Source: Formosa sp. L2A11 (GTDB lineage Bacteria; Bacteroidota; Bacteroidia; Flavobacteriales; Flavobacteriaceae). From it: a stretch of DNA of 64,000 nucleotides. This document shows, one piece after another, positions 35,495 through 44,545 of the stretch (position 1 is its first letter; each line of letters opens with the position of its first letter). The DNA is taken from the NCBI RefSeq assembly GCF_009796865.1, contig NZ_CP047028.1, positions 62,001 to 126,000 of the forward strand, written 5' to 3'. The notes under the pieces were generated by a model. It saw nothing but the letters and a program-made list of their open reading frames with translations, was not told where the DNA came from and did not search any database. Both the position numbers and the translations under genes were made by a program.

Positions 35495-37732
35495 ATGAAA
35501 CACTTTTACTTTTCTTTTTTACTACTTTTTACAACCTATTTGGGCTTTGCTCAATTAACTCCGCCGGATGACCTACAATCGTATTACAATACGGTTAATT
35601 TCTCTAACACAGGAGTAGACCTTAAAGCAGACTTAAGTGCTGTAACAATAGCAAAACACGTTAATGAATTATCATACACACCTGGTGTTTGGGAAGCTTT
35701 AAAAGTTACAGACCTTGATCCAGACAATAGTGACAATGTACTTTTAGTTTATGGATATGATGACACTGATGGAAGTACATCTACAGATAGAAGTCGTTCT
35801 AAAACGAATAACGGAGGAAGTACAGGACAATGGAATCGTGAGCACATTTACGCCAAATCCCTAGGAACTCCTAATTTAGGAACTAGTGGTCCGGGATCTG
35901 ATGCACAAATGTTACGAGCTAGTGATATTGTAAGAAATTCTGACCGCGGAAGCTTAAAATTTGCAGATGGTACAGGAACATCTTTTGCAACTACAGATGG
36001 CTGGTACCCTGGAGACGAATGGAAAGGAGATTGTGCACGTATTGTAATGTACATGTATATTAGATATGGTGAACAATGTTTACCTTCAAACGTAGGTTTT
36101 GGTAGTTCTGCTAGCACTCCAGACGAAATGATTGATTTATTCTTAGAATGGAATGTTGAAGATCCTGTTTCAGAATTCGAAAAGCAAAGAAACACATACC
36201 ACGGAAACACAGACAACACTTACGCACAAGGAAACAGAAATCCTTTTATAGACAACCCATACTTAGCTACTGCTATTTGGGGAGGAGATGATGCACAAAA
36301 CTTATGGGATGGAAACACTGCTGTTGCTGACACAGAAGCACCAACAATGCCTACTGATTTGGCATATAGCGATGTTACAGAAACAAGCGCAACTTTAACA
36401 TGGACAGCTTCTACAGATAATGTAGCTGTAGCGTCTTACAATGTTTATGTAGATGGAACATATTTAACAAAAGCATATACGAATACTATTACAATTTCAG
36501 ATTTATCTGCTAACACAACGTATGAATTTTCTATCTCTGCAGAAGATGCAGCAGCAAACGTATCTGCAACAACAGCATCTGTATCTGTAACAACATCTGA
36601 AGCGGTAGTTTTTGATTACTGTACTTCTGAAAGTTTTGAGAATGTTTCTGGAGACATTAACACTTACTACGATGAGGTAACATGGACTGGAGACAATGGT
36701 TTAGAGTGGGCTGCTACAGACGCTAGGATTGATCAAACAATAGACGGTACTAAAACAATTTGTATTAGAGATGGTATTTTAACTGCTGCAGAAACTTCTG
36801 GTGGTATTGGTTCATTAACAGTAACAACTCTACGTGTGTTTGGTGGTGGTTCTGGAACGTTCGATTTAGTTGTAAACGGAACTGTAGTTGGACAAATTCC
36901 TTATACTGAATTTGCTGAAACGACTACTATCGACGATATTAATATTGCAGGTGATGTTTCAATAGTATTGAATAATAAAACAACATCTTCAGACCGTATT
37001 GCAATTGATGATTTAGCTTGGACGTGTTATGAAAATTCAAATTCAGATTTCTGTACAGAAGAAACATTTACAAACTTAACGTCTACTCAAGATGTAAACG
37101 ATAGCCAATACGGAGCTAGAACTTGGACAGGAGATAACGGATTAGAATGGAATGCTACTGGCGCAAGAATAGATTTAAGTAATAATTCTAGTAAAGTAAT
37201 CACTATTAAAAATGGTATTTTAACTGCACCTGAAACTTCTGGAGGTGTTGGATCATTAACAGTAACAACACTGCGTACTTTTGGTGGTGGTTCTGGAACA
37301 TTCGACTTAGTTGTTAACGGTACTGTAGTTGGACAAATTCCTTACAGTGATGAAGAGCAAATTACAACTATTAAAGACATTAATGTTTCAGGAATAGTAA
37401 CTGTCGTTTTAAACAATATATCTTCAGATTCTGATCGTGTAATGATTGATGATTTAAAATGGACCTGTTACGATGCTTCTTTAAGTGTAGAAGAAGATAT
37501 TTTATCAAGCATTAAAGTATATCCTAACCCCGTAAATTCAACTTTAAATATTGCATTACCAAACGGTGAAGCAACACAAGTTAACATTTACAATATATTA
37601 GGAAAACTTGTTATTTCTAAAACCATACAAGCCAATACAAGTATCGATACTAGAAACTTGCAATCTGGTGTTTATATTTTAAGAATGACACAAAACAATG
37701 CAACAATAAGTAAGAAGTTAATTAAAAACTAA
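35495..37732 (+). CDS. Secreted endonuclease I with Fn3, duplicated module and T9SS tail
   Basis: A 745-residue secreted nuclease. A signal peptide (1-19, LGFAQ) leads into an endonuclease I domain at about 20-270, with the catalytic His in WNREHIYAKS. A fibronectin type III domain follows at about 283-368. Then two tandem modules of about 140 residues (roughly 373-512 and 518-659) each begin with Cys (CTSESF, CTEETF) and end WTCYE or WTCYD. They share GGGSGTFDLVVNGTVVGQIPY. The C-terminal ~70 residues (VYPNPVNSTLNIAL ... GVYILRM ... KKLIKN) are a T9SS type A sorting domain. The nuclease is thus exported through type IX secretion, probably for extracellular DNA use. Confidence 0.93.
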   Translation: MKHFYFSFLLLFTTYLGFAQLTPPDDLQSYYNTVNFSNTGVDLKADLSAVTIAKHVNELSYTPGVWEALKVTDLDPDNSDNVLLVYGYDDTDGSTSTDRSRSKTNNGGSTGQWNREHIYAKSLGTPNLGTSGPGSDAQMLRASDIVRNSDRGSLKFADGTGTSFATTDGWYPGDEWKGDCARIVMYMYIRYGEQCLPSNVGFGSSASTPDEMIDLFLEWNVEDPVSEFEKQRNTYHGNTDNTYAQGNRNPFIDNPYLATAIWGGDDAQNLWDGNTAVADTEAPTMPTDLAYSDVTETSATLTWTASTDNVAVASYNVYVDGTYLTKAYTNTITISDLSANTTYEFSISAEDAAANVSATTASVSVTTSEAVVFDYCTSESFENVSGDINTYYDEVTWTGDNGLEWAATDARIDQTIDGTKTICIRDGILTAAETSGGIGSLTVTTLRVFGGGSGTFDLVVNGTVVGQIPYTEFAETTTIDDINIAGDVSIVLNNKTTSSDRIAIDDLAWTCYENSNSDFCTEETFTNLTSTQDVNDSQYGARTWTGDNGLEWNATGARIDLSNNSSKVITIKNGILTAPETSGGVGSLTVTTLRTFGGGSGTFDLVVNGTVVGQIPYSDEEQITTIKDINVSGIVTVVLNNISSDSDRVMIDDLKWTCYDASLSVEEDILSSIKVYPNPVNSTLNIALPNGEATQVNIYNILGKLVISKTIQANTSIDTRNLQSGVYILRMTQNNATISKKLIKN
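36608..37473 (+). repeat. Tandem internal duplication in the endonuclease gene
   Basis: Two copies of about 420 bases, starting near 36,610 and 37,045, encode related modules with near-identical GGGSGTFDLVVNGTVVGQIP segments. They have diverged in other parts, so the duplication is old. Confidence 0.75.
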
Positions 37733-37751
37733 CACCTACTCTAATTCATAT

Positions 37752-37779
37752 AAAAGCGACCTTAACGGGTCGCTTTTTT
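37752..37779 (+). terminator. Terminator after the endonuclease gene
   Basis: AAAAGCGACC pairs with GGTCGCTTTT around a short loop, followed by T. Confidence 0.85.
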
Positions 37780-37851
37780 TATGAAATAAAACCGCGTTTC
37801 CACTTTAAAAAAGACTGTATATTTTTTTAAAAAAATATCGCTAAAAAACAC

Positions 37852-37859
37852 TAATTTTG
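37852..37859 (+). promoter_or_regulatory. -7 box of purL
   Basis: TAATTTTG fits TAnnTTTG. It overlaps an in-frame TTG at 37857, which argues that translation begins at ATG 37893 instead. Confidence 0.55.
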
Positions 37860-37892
37860 TTCTTTCTAAAAACACAACACAAACCTCATTAT

Positions 37893-40800
37893 ATGATTCA
37901 TTTCTTTGGAAACGTAAAAGGTAAATTATTTGCTGTACAAACAGTTAATGAATTATCTCCCGAAACCATTTCAAAATTAACATGGCTTTTTGGCAACCAG
38001 CCTAAGCTTGAGCAAGCATCTATCGATGCTTTTTTTGTTGGTCCTCGTGCGGCTATGATTACACCTTGGAGTACAAATGCAGTAGAGATTACTCAAAATA
38101 TGGGTATTCAAGATATTATTCGAATTGAAGAATTTGAAGCTGTTGCTGAAGATTTCTCAGATTTCGATCCTATGATTTCTCATAAATACAACGCATTAAA
38201 TCAGGAGTCTTTTTCTATTAATATTAAACCAGAACCGGTTTTAAATATTGAAGATATTGCCGCTTACAACACACAAGAAGGATTGTCTTTAAGTGATGAA
38301 GAAGTAGCCTATTTAGATGGTGTTGCTAAGAAAATTGGACGTCCGTTAACAGATTCTGAAGTCTTCGGATTTTCCCAAGTGAATTCTGAGCACTGTCGCC
38401 ATAAAATTTTCAACGGAACATTTGTTATCGATGGTGAGGAAAAAGACGTTTCATTATTCAAAATGATTCGTGAAACATCAAACAAAAACCCTAACGATAT
38501 TGTTTCGGCTTATAAAGATAATGTGGCATTTGTAAAAGGTCCAGTTGTAGAACAATTTGCACCTAAAACAGCAGACAAGCCAGATTTTTACGAAACTAAA
38601 AATTATGAATCTGTAATTTCATTAAAAGCAGAAACACATAATTTCCCAACAACAGTAGAGCCTTTTAACGGGGCTGCAACAGGTTCTGGAGGAGAAATTC
38701 GCGATAGACTTGCAGGAGGAAAAGGATCTTTACCTTTAGCTGGAACCGCAGTTTATATGACGTCTTATTCTCGTTTAGAAGAAAACCGTCCTTGGGAACA
38801 AAAATTAGATGCTCGTCCATGGTTATACCAAACACCAATGGACATCTTAATAAAAGCAAGTAATGGTGCTTCTGACTTCGGAAACAAATTCGGACAACCA
38901 TTAATTACTGGTTCTGTATTAACTTTCGAACATAATGAAAATGCATCATCAAGCACAGCAAGCCCTAGAAAACTAGGTTACGATAAAGTAATTATGCAAG
39001 CTGGAGGTATTGGTTATGGTAAAGCAGACCAAGCTTTAAAAGACACGCCTAAAGAAGGTGATAAAATTGTAATTCTTGGTGGTGAAAACTACCGCATCGG
39101 AATGGGTGGTGCTGCAGTGTCTTCTGCAGATACAGGAGCATTTGCTTCAGGTATTGAATTAAATGCCGTGCAACGTTCTAACCCAGAAATGCAAAAGCGT
39201 GCTGCAAATGCCGTTCGTGGGATGGTAGAAAGCGAAGAAAATTTCATCGTTTCTATTCACGATCATGGTGCTGGTGGACACTTAAACTGTTTATCTGAAT
39301 TAGTAGAAGATACAGGAGGAAAAATCAATTTAGACAGTTTACCTGTTGGAGACCCTACCCTATCTGCTAAAGAAATTATCGGAAACGAATCTCAAGAACG
39401 TATGGGATTAGTGATTGCCGAAAAGCATTTAGAAACACTTCATAAAATTGCAGACAGAGAACGTTCTCCAATTTACGATGTTGGAGAAGTTACAGGAAAC
39501 GACCGCTTTACTTTTGAGTCCAAAACGACTGGTGAAAAACCAATGGATTTAGCTTTAGAAGATATGTTTGGGAGTTCACCAAAAACAATACTAACTGACA
39601 GTACGATTGTCAGAAAATATAAAAATCCACGTTATAAATCTAAAAACTTAAAAATCTATTTAGAGCAAGTGTTGCAGTTAGAAGCTGTGGCTTGTAAGGA
39701 TTGGTTAACAAACAAAGTCGATAGATGTGTTGGTGGTAAAGTGGCGAAACAACAATGTGTTGGACCATTACAAATTCCGTTGAATAATGTTGGTGTTATG
39801 GCACTAGATTATAACGGAAAAGAAGGTATTGCAACCTCTATTGGGCACGCTCCTATTTCGGCTTTAATTCAGCCAGATGCAGGAAGTAGAAATGCCATTA
39901 CAGAATCGCTTACAAACATTGTTTGGGCACCTTTAAAAGATAATTTAAAAAGTGTGTCATTATCGGCAAACTGGATGTGGCCTTGTAAAAATGAAGGTGA
40001 AGATGCACGTTTATACAAAGCGGTGCAAGCCGTTTCAGAATTTGCAATCGACTTGGGTATTAATGTACCTACAGGAAAAGATTCATTGTCTATGAAGCAA
40101 AAATATCCTAACGAGGATGTTATTGCTCCTGGAACTGTAATTATTTCTGCTGCAGGAAACTGTAATGAAATTTCTAAAGTTGTAGAACCTCTTTTAAAAG
40201 CTGACGGTGGAAATATTTACTACATCAACATCTCACAAGACGACTTTAAATTGGGTGGTAGTTCGTTCTTCCAAGCATTAAATGCCATTGGAAACGATAC
40301 ACCTGACGTTAAGAGTACAGATTTCGTTAAGAACGCATTTAATACGATTCAAGATTTAATTAAAGCGGATAAAATTGAAGCGGGTCACGATATTGCTTCA
40401 GGTGGATTAATCACAACTTTATTAGAATTGTGTTTTGCTGATGTGAATTTAGGAGCAGATTATGATTTCACATCTTTAAATGAAGAAGATTCACTTAAAA
40501 TATTATTCTCTGAAAACGCAGGATTGGTATTCCAAGCAGATGCTTCAGTAGAAGAAAGCTTTGCTGCAAACGGTGTTGAGGTTTTCAAAATTGGAACAGC
40601 AAACAATTCAGGTCAAATAAATATTAAAAACAACGAAGACACTTTCTCTTTTAATGTTTCTGAAATGCGAGACGTTTGGTACAAAACATCTTACTTATTA
40701 GATAAAAAGCAAACAGCAAATAACGTTGCAGATGCACGTTACAAAAATTATAAAAATCAACCACTTCAATATACATTCCCTAAAAACTTTACAGGGAAGC

Positions 40801-41585
40801 TTCCTGTCATTGCGAGAGGAACGAAGCAATCTCGCCCTAAGGCTGCTATTCTTCGTGAAAAAGGAAGTAATTCTGAACGCGAAATGGCAAACGCGATGTA
40901 TTTAGCTGGTTTTGATGTGAAAGATGTACACATGACCGATTTAATTTCTGGTCGCGAAACACTTGAAGATATTCAGTTTATTGGTGCTGTTGGTGGATTC
41001 TCTAACTCGGATGTTTTAGGTTCGGCTAAAGGTTGGGCTGGAGCATTTATGTATAACGAAAAAGCAAACACAGCATTACAAAACTTCTTTAAAAGAGAAG
41101 ACACACTTTCTGTTGGAATTTGTAACGGTTGTCAGTTATGGATGGAATTAGAATTGATTAACCCTGAACACGACGTTCACGGAAAAATGTTACATAACGA
41201 TTCTCATAAACACGAGAGTTCATTTACTTCAGTAGAAATTCAGAAAAACAATTCTGTGATGTTATCGAGTTTAGAAGGTAGCACACTAGGAGTTTGGATT
41301 TCTCACGGAGAAGGAAAATTCAACCTTCCTAAAGAAGAAAGCGAATACAATATTGTAGCAAAATACGGTTACGAAGGGTATCCTGCGAATCCTAATGGTT
41401 CTGACTTTAATACAGCCATGATGTGTGATGCTTCAGGAAGACACTTAGTAACAATGCCACATATTGAGCGTTCTACATTCCAATGGAACTGGGCAAACTA
41501 TCCAGAAGGTAGAAAAGATGAAGTTTCTCCTTGGTTAGAAGCTTTTGAAAATGCTAAAAAATGGATTGATGGTTCTAAAGACTAA
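37893..41585 (+). CDS. purL: Phosphoribosylformylglycinamidine synthase
   Basis: Large-type PurL (FGAM synthase) of 1,230 residues, a purine biosynthesis enzyme converting FGAR, glutamine and ATP to FGAM. It has FGAM-synthase motifs such as KAETHNFPTTVEPFNGAATGSGGEIRD and a C-terminal glutaminase domain with the nucleophile Cys in GICNGCQLW. The start is ATG 37893 (MIHFFGNVKGKLF). Near residues 970-985 the linker before the glutaminase domain reads LPVIARGTKQSRPK. This looks like translation of a widespread palindromic repeat inserted in frame (see the repeat at 40805-40836). The reading frame stays open and the catalytic domains look intact. Confidence 0.96.
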   Translation: MIHFFGNVKGKLFAVQTVNELSPETISKLTWLFGNQPKLEQASIDAFFVGPRAAMITPWSTNAVEITQNMGIQDIIRIEEFEAVAEDFSDFDPMISHKYNALNQESFSINIKPEPVLNIEDIAAYNTQEGLSLSDEEVAYLDGVAKKIGRPLTDSEVFGFSQVNSEHCRHKIFNGTFVIDGEEKDVSLFKMIRETSNKNPNDIVSAYKDNVAFVKGPVVEQFAPKTADKPDFYETKNYESVISLKAETHNFPTTVEPFNGAATGSGGEIRDRLAGGKGSLPLAGTAVYMTSYSRLEENRPWEQKLDARPWLYQTPMDILIKASNGASDFGNKFGQPLITGSVLTFEHNENASSSTASPRKLGYDKVIMQAGGIGYGKADQALKDTPKEGDKIVILGGENYRIGMGGAAVSSADTGAFASGIELNAVQRSNPEMQKRAANAVRGMVESEENFIVSIHDHGAGGHLNCLSELVEDTGGKINLDSLPVGDPTLSAKEIIGNESQERMGLVIAEKHLETLHKIADRERSPIYDVGEVTGNDRFTFESKTTGEKPMDLALEDMFGSSPKTILTDSTIVRKYKNPRYKSKNLKIYLEQVLQLEAVACKDWLTNKVDRCVGGKVAKQQCVGPLQIPLNNVGVMALDYNGKEGIATSIGHAPISALIQPDAGSRNAITESLTNIVWAPLKDNLKSVSLSANWMWPCKNEGEDARLYKAVQAVSEFAIDLGINVPTGKDSLSMKQKYPNEDVIAPGTVIISAAGNCNEISKVVEPLLKADGGNIYYINISQDDFKLGGSSFFQALNAIGNDTPDVKSTDFVKNAFNTIQDLIKADKIEAGHDIASGGLITTLLELCFADVNLGADYDFTSLNEEDSLKILFSENAGLVFQADASVEESFAANGVEVFKIGTANNSGQINIKNNEDTFSFNVSEMRDVWYKTSYLLDKKQTANNVADARYKNYKNQPLQYTFPKNFTGKLPVIARGTKQSRPKAAILREKGSNSEREMANAMYLAGFDVKDVHMTDLISGRETLEDIQFIGAVGGFSNSDVLGSAKGWAGAFMYNEKANTALQNFFKREDTLSVGICNGCQLWMELELINPEHDVHGKMLHNDSHKHESSFTSVEIQKNNSVMLSSLEGSTLGVWISHGEGKFNLPKEESEYNIVAKYGYEGYPANPNGSDFNTAMMCDASGRHLVTMPHIERSTFQWNWANYPEGRKDEVSPWLEAFENAKKWIDGSKD
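40805..40836. repeat. Palindromic-repeat-like insertion inside purL
   Basis: The stretch TGTCATTGCGAGAGGAACGA, continuing to a GCAATCTCGCC end, resembles a short palindromic repeat common in many bacterial genomes (core TGTCATTGCGAG to GAAGCAATCTC). GCGAGA and TCTCGC form the stem. It is translated as VIARGTKQSRP in the linker before the PurL glutaminase domain. Confidence 0.7.
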
Positions 41586-41619
41586 ATTTTCACTACTTTA
41601 GTTTTCTCAAATCCCCTAA

Positions 41620-43644
41620 ATGAAAACTATTTACATAGTATTTTTACTATTAATATATTCTATTACTTATGCACAAGACACAACGCATCAGCTTGAGGTT
41701 GATGCGTTGAAAGTGCAAATAAAATCTGAAACTAATAAAGGTCAGAAACTAAAATTACTTGATAGTTTAACAGACATTATTTATCAGAAAACAGAATTGG
41801 GTTTCGACTCTATCTCTAGATTCACTATAGATTATGCGATCCAATTAGATTCCTTTAATATTGCCTCTCGCAACACTCAAAGACTTATAAATTATTACAA
41901 TAATGTTTTAGGACAACCCGAAGAAGGTGTTATACTTTTCAAAACCTATTTCAACACTTTTAAAAATCATTTAACCGACAGAAACCTTGCAGGAATCTAC
42001 ATCGATGCTGGAGATAGTTATTATTTCGTAAAAGAAGTCGACACCGCTATGTCTTATTATAGCAAAGCCAAAGACTACGCGACAAAAGCAGGTAACGATC
42101 ACGTAAAGGCCTTTGCTATTTTATACCAAGGATACACCTACACCGACGAAGGTGATTTTGCTAAGGCATCTCAACACATACAGGAAGCATCAAAAATTTT
42201 TCAAAAAGTTAAGGACACCTTCAATATTATTACCTCAAGAAATGCCTTATCTACATTATATAGTGCCAACGGATTTTTAAAGGAAGCAGAGCTAGAACGT
42301 AAAGAAGCTATTGAGTTGGCAAAGCTTTCTAAAAATTACAAGGTATTAATTCCAATTTATCTCAATTATGCCATCGATAATAAGAAACAAGGTTTACAAA
42401 AAGAACGCTTAATTAATATACATAAAGCGGTTGTGGCTAGTGAAAAATCAGATCACCATGATTATTTTAGACCAATACTTCTACATGCCTTAGTTATTGC
42501 GTATGCGGAAAATGACAGTCTAGACAAAGCTAGATCGTATTATAAAACATTAAAAGCTGATAAAAGAAACACTGAAGGCATCTATGAAAGTAATTACTAT
42601 AGAGCTTCTAGCCGTTTAGCTTTTGCTGAAAAGGACTATCCTTCTGCTGTAGAATGGGGTGAGAAATATCTCGATCTTGTTAAAGCGACAAACAACATTG
42701 ACTACATAGAAGATGGCGAATCTTTTTTAGCTGATGTTTACGAAAAACTCAATCAATATAACGAAGCGTATACACATTTAAAAGCATCTAAAAAGATTGA
42801 AGATTCCTTAAAATCTGTTCAAAAAAACAATGCGTTAAGCTATTACCAAACACTTTACGAAACCAATAAGCGCGATCAGAAAATAAAGGACCAAAACAGT
42901 GAAATAAAATTATTAGACGAACAAAACAGTCGTGAAGCACAACTAATGTGGCTAAGCATCATTATTCTTATTGCTTTATTTTCAATTATTTATTTATGGC
43001 GTTCTCGTAAATATTCACGAAAAACAATTCAACTACAAAAAACTTTTGCTCAGGATTTAATACATAGTGTTGAAAATGAACGTAAACGTATTTCTAGTGA
43101 ACTTCATGATAGTGTTGGACAAAGCTTACTACTCATTAAAAATAAAATTTTTCTAGAAAGTGAAAATAAAACCGATACGAGTTTAGTTGATAGTGCTATT
43201 GATGAGGTAAGAACGATATCGCAACAATTACATCCCTTCCAGTTTGAAAAACTAGGATTAATAAACTCAATAAAGAATACGATAGAAAGCTTTCAGAAAA
43301 ATTCGACAATATTCTATTCGGAAGACATAGACCTAGAATCTTTAGATATTGAAAAAGATAAAGAGATTTTTATTTACAGAATGATTCAAGAATGCTTAAA
43401 TAATGTTGAAAAACACTCTAAAGCAAAAGCTTGTATTATAAGTATTTATAATTTAAACAATGCTGTTATTTTTCAAATAAAAGATAATGGTATTGGTTTT
43501 GATGTTACAGAAAACACGAAACTACTTAATAGTTTAGGCATGAAAACCTTAAAAGAACGCGCAATACTTGTTAATGCACAATTAAGTATCGATTCAGTTA
43601 AGGGAAAAGGAACAACCATTCAAATAAAAATTCAAAAAAAATAA
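41620..43644 (+). CDS. TPR sensor histidine kinase (HisKA_3 type)
   Basis: A 674-residue two-component kinase. It has a signal peptide (1-18), then a periplasmic stretch of tetratricopeptide repeats to about residue 400 and a short coiled coil. A membrane helix follows near 445-462 (LMWLSIIILIALFSIIYLW). The kinase part has ENERKRISSELHDSVGQSLLLIKN with phospho-His H496, followed by a HATPase_c domain with NVEKHSKAKA, DNGIGFD and GMKTLKERA. It pairs with the NarL-type regulator 3 bases downstream. The ligand is unknown. It lies 35 bases after purL, probably in its own unit. Confidence 0.93.
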   Translation: MKTIYIVFLLLIYSITYAQDTTHQLEVDALKVQIKSETNKGQKLKLLDSLTDIIYQKTELGFDSISRFTIDYAIQLDSFNIASRNTQRLINYYNNVLGQPEEGVILFKTYFNTFKNHLTDRNLAGIYIDAGDSYYFVKEVDTAMSYYSKAKDYATKAGNDHVKAFAILYQGYTYTDEGDFAKASQHIQEASKIFQKVKDTFNIITSRNALSTLYSANGFLKEAELERKEAIELAKLSKNYKVLIPIYLNYAIDNKKQGLQKERLINIHKAVVASEKSDHHDYFRPILLHALVIAYAENDSLDKARSYYKTLKADKRNTEGIYESNYYRASSRLAFAEKDYPSAVEWGEKYLDLVKATNNIDYIEDGESFLADVYEKLNQYNEAYTHLKASKKIEDSLKSVQKNNALSYYQTLYETNKRDQKIKDQNSEIKLLDEQNSREAQLMWLSIIILIALFSIIYLWRSRKYSRKTIQLQKTFAQDLIHSVENERKRISSELHDSVGQSLLLIKNKIFLESENKTDTSLVDSAIDEVRTISQQLHPFQFEKLGLINSIKNTIESFQKNSTIFYSEDIDLESLDIEKDKEIFIYRMIQECLNNVEKHSKAKACIISIYNLNNAVIFQIKDNGIGFDVTENTKLLNSLGMKTLKERAILVNAQLSIDSVKGKGTTIQIKIQKK

Positions 43645-43647
43645 GTT

Positions 43648-44280
43648 ATGCCTACCACTATTCTTCTTGCAGACGATCATCCTTTATTATTAAATGGCAC
43701 CAAAGAGTTTTTAGAAAAAAAATGGTTTAAAGTTATCGCCACCGCAACAGATGGTAATTCAGCTTACAATAAAATTATAGAATTAAAACCAGATATAGCC
43801 ATACTGGATTTTGATATGCCTAAATTAAACGGTTTAGAAATTGCACAACAAATTAAATGTAAAGGACTAAACACCAAAGTTGTTATATTAACGTTACATA
43901 AACAAGAATCAATTTTAAAAGAAGTTGGAAAATCCATTCATGGCTATGTGACAAAAGATAGTGCTTTAGAAGAACTAGAATCTTGCTTGGAAAGTCTAAA
44001 AAACAACACTAATTATATTGGTAAAAAACTACAAAGTAGTATCTCAGTAACTGGTGATTCAGATCCTATTCTTGAAAAAATGACACCTACCGAACTAAAA
44101 ATTTTAAAGTATTTAGATAAGAATTTCAGCAGTCCTCAAATCGCAGAAGAATTGTTTATTTCAAAACGCACCGTAGAAAAACATAGAAGTAATATTATTA
44201 AAAAATTAGATATCGATACCTCTAGCCAAAATGCACTCTTTATTTGGTTAAAAAATCATCCAAATATTTTTAATACGTAA
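43648..44280 (+). CDS. NarL/LuxR-type response regulator
   Basis: A 210-residue regulator. The receiver domain has ADDH at the N-terminus, phospho-acceptor D54 (DIAILDFDMPKLNG) and the conserved Lys in GYVTKDSALEEL. The C-terminal LuxR-type helix-turn-helix is MTPTELKILKYLDKNFSSPQIAEELFISKRTVEKHRSNIIKKLDI. It forms a two-component system with the kinase encoded just upstream. Confidence 0.95.
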   Translation: MPTTILLADDHPLLLNGTKEFLEKKWFKVIATATDGNSAYNKIIELKPDIAILDFDMPKLNGLEIAQQIKCKGLNTKVVILTLHKQESILKEVGKSIHGYVTKDSALEELESCLESLKNNTNYIGKKLQSSISVTGDSDPILEKMTPTELKILKYLDKNFSSPQIAEELFISKRTVEKHRSNIIKKLDIDTSSQNALFIWLKNHPNIFNT

Positions 44281-44356
44281 ACCTACGCATTGTATCACCT
44301 ATATAATATTTATACTTTAGCACTATCAAATAATACAAAAGTGCTATTAATCTATA

Positions 44357-44399
44357 AAAATCAGATTTGAACAATTTTGTTCGTAATCTGATTTTTTTA
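44357..44399 (+). terminator. Terminator after the two-component genes
   Basis: AAAAATCAGATT pairs with AATCTGATTTTTTT around a loop with its own short stem (GAACAATTTTGTTC). Confidence 0.8.
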
Positions 44400-44545
44400 T
44401 ATATTCTAGTTTTAAGATCTAAGAACCTAAATGTAACAATCAAAAATTTTAAACGTATAAATCGATATATTTTGACATAAAAAAGGTGTTTTTATTCCCT
44501 CCCCTTTAACATTGATTAATTATTTTATTACAGCAAAAAAAAGAC

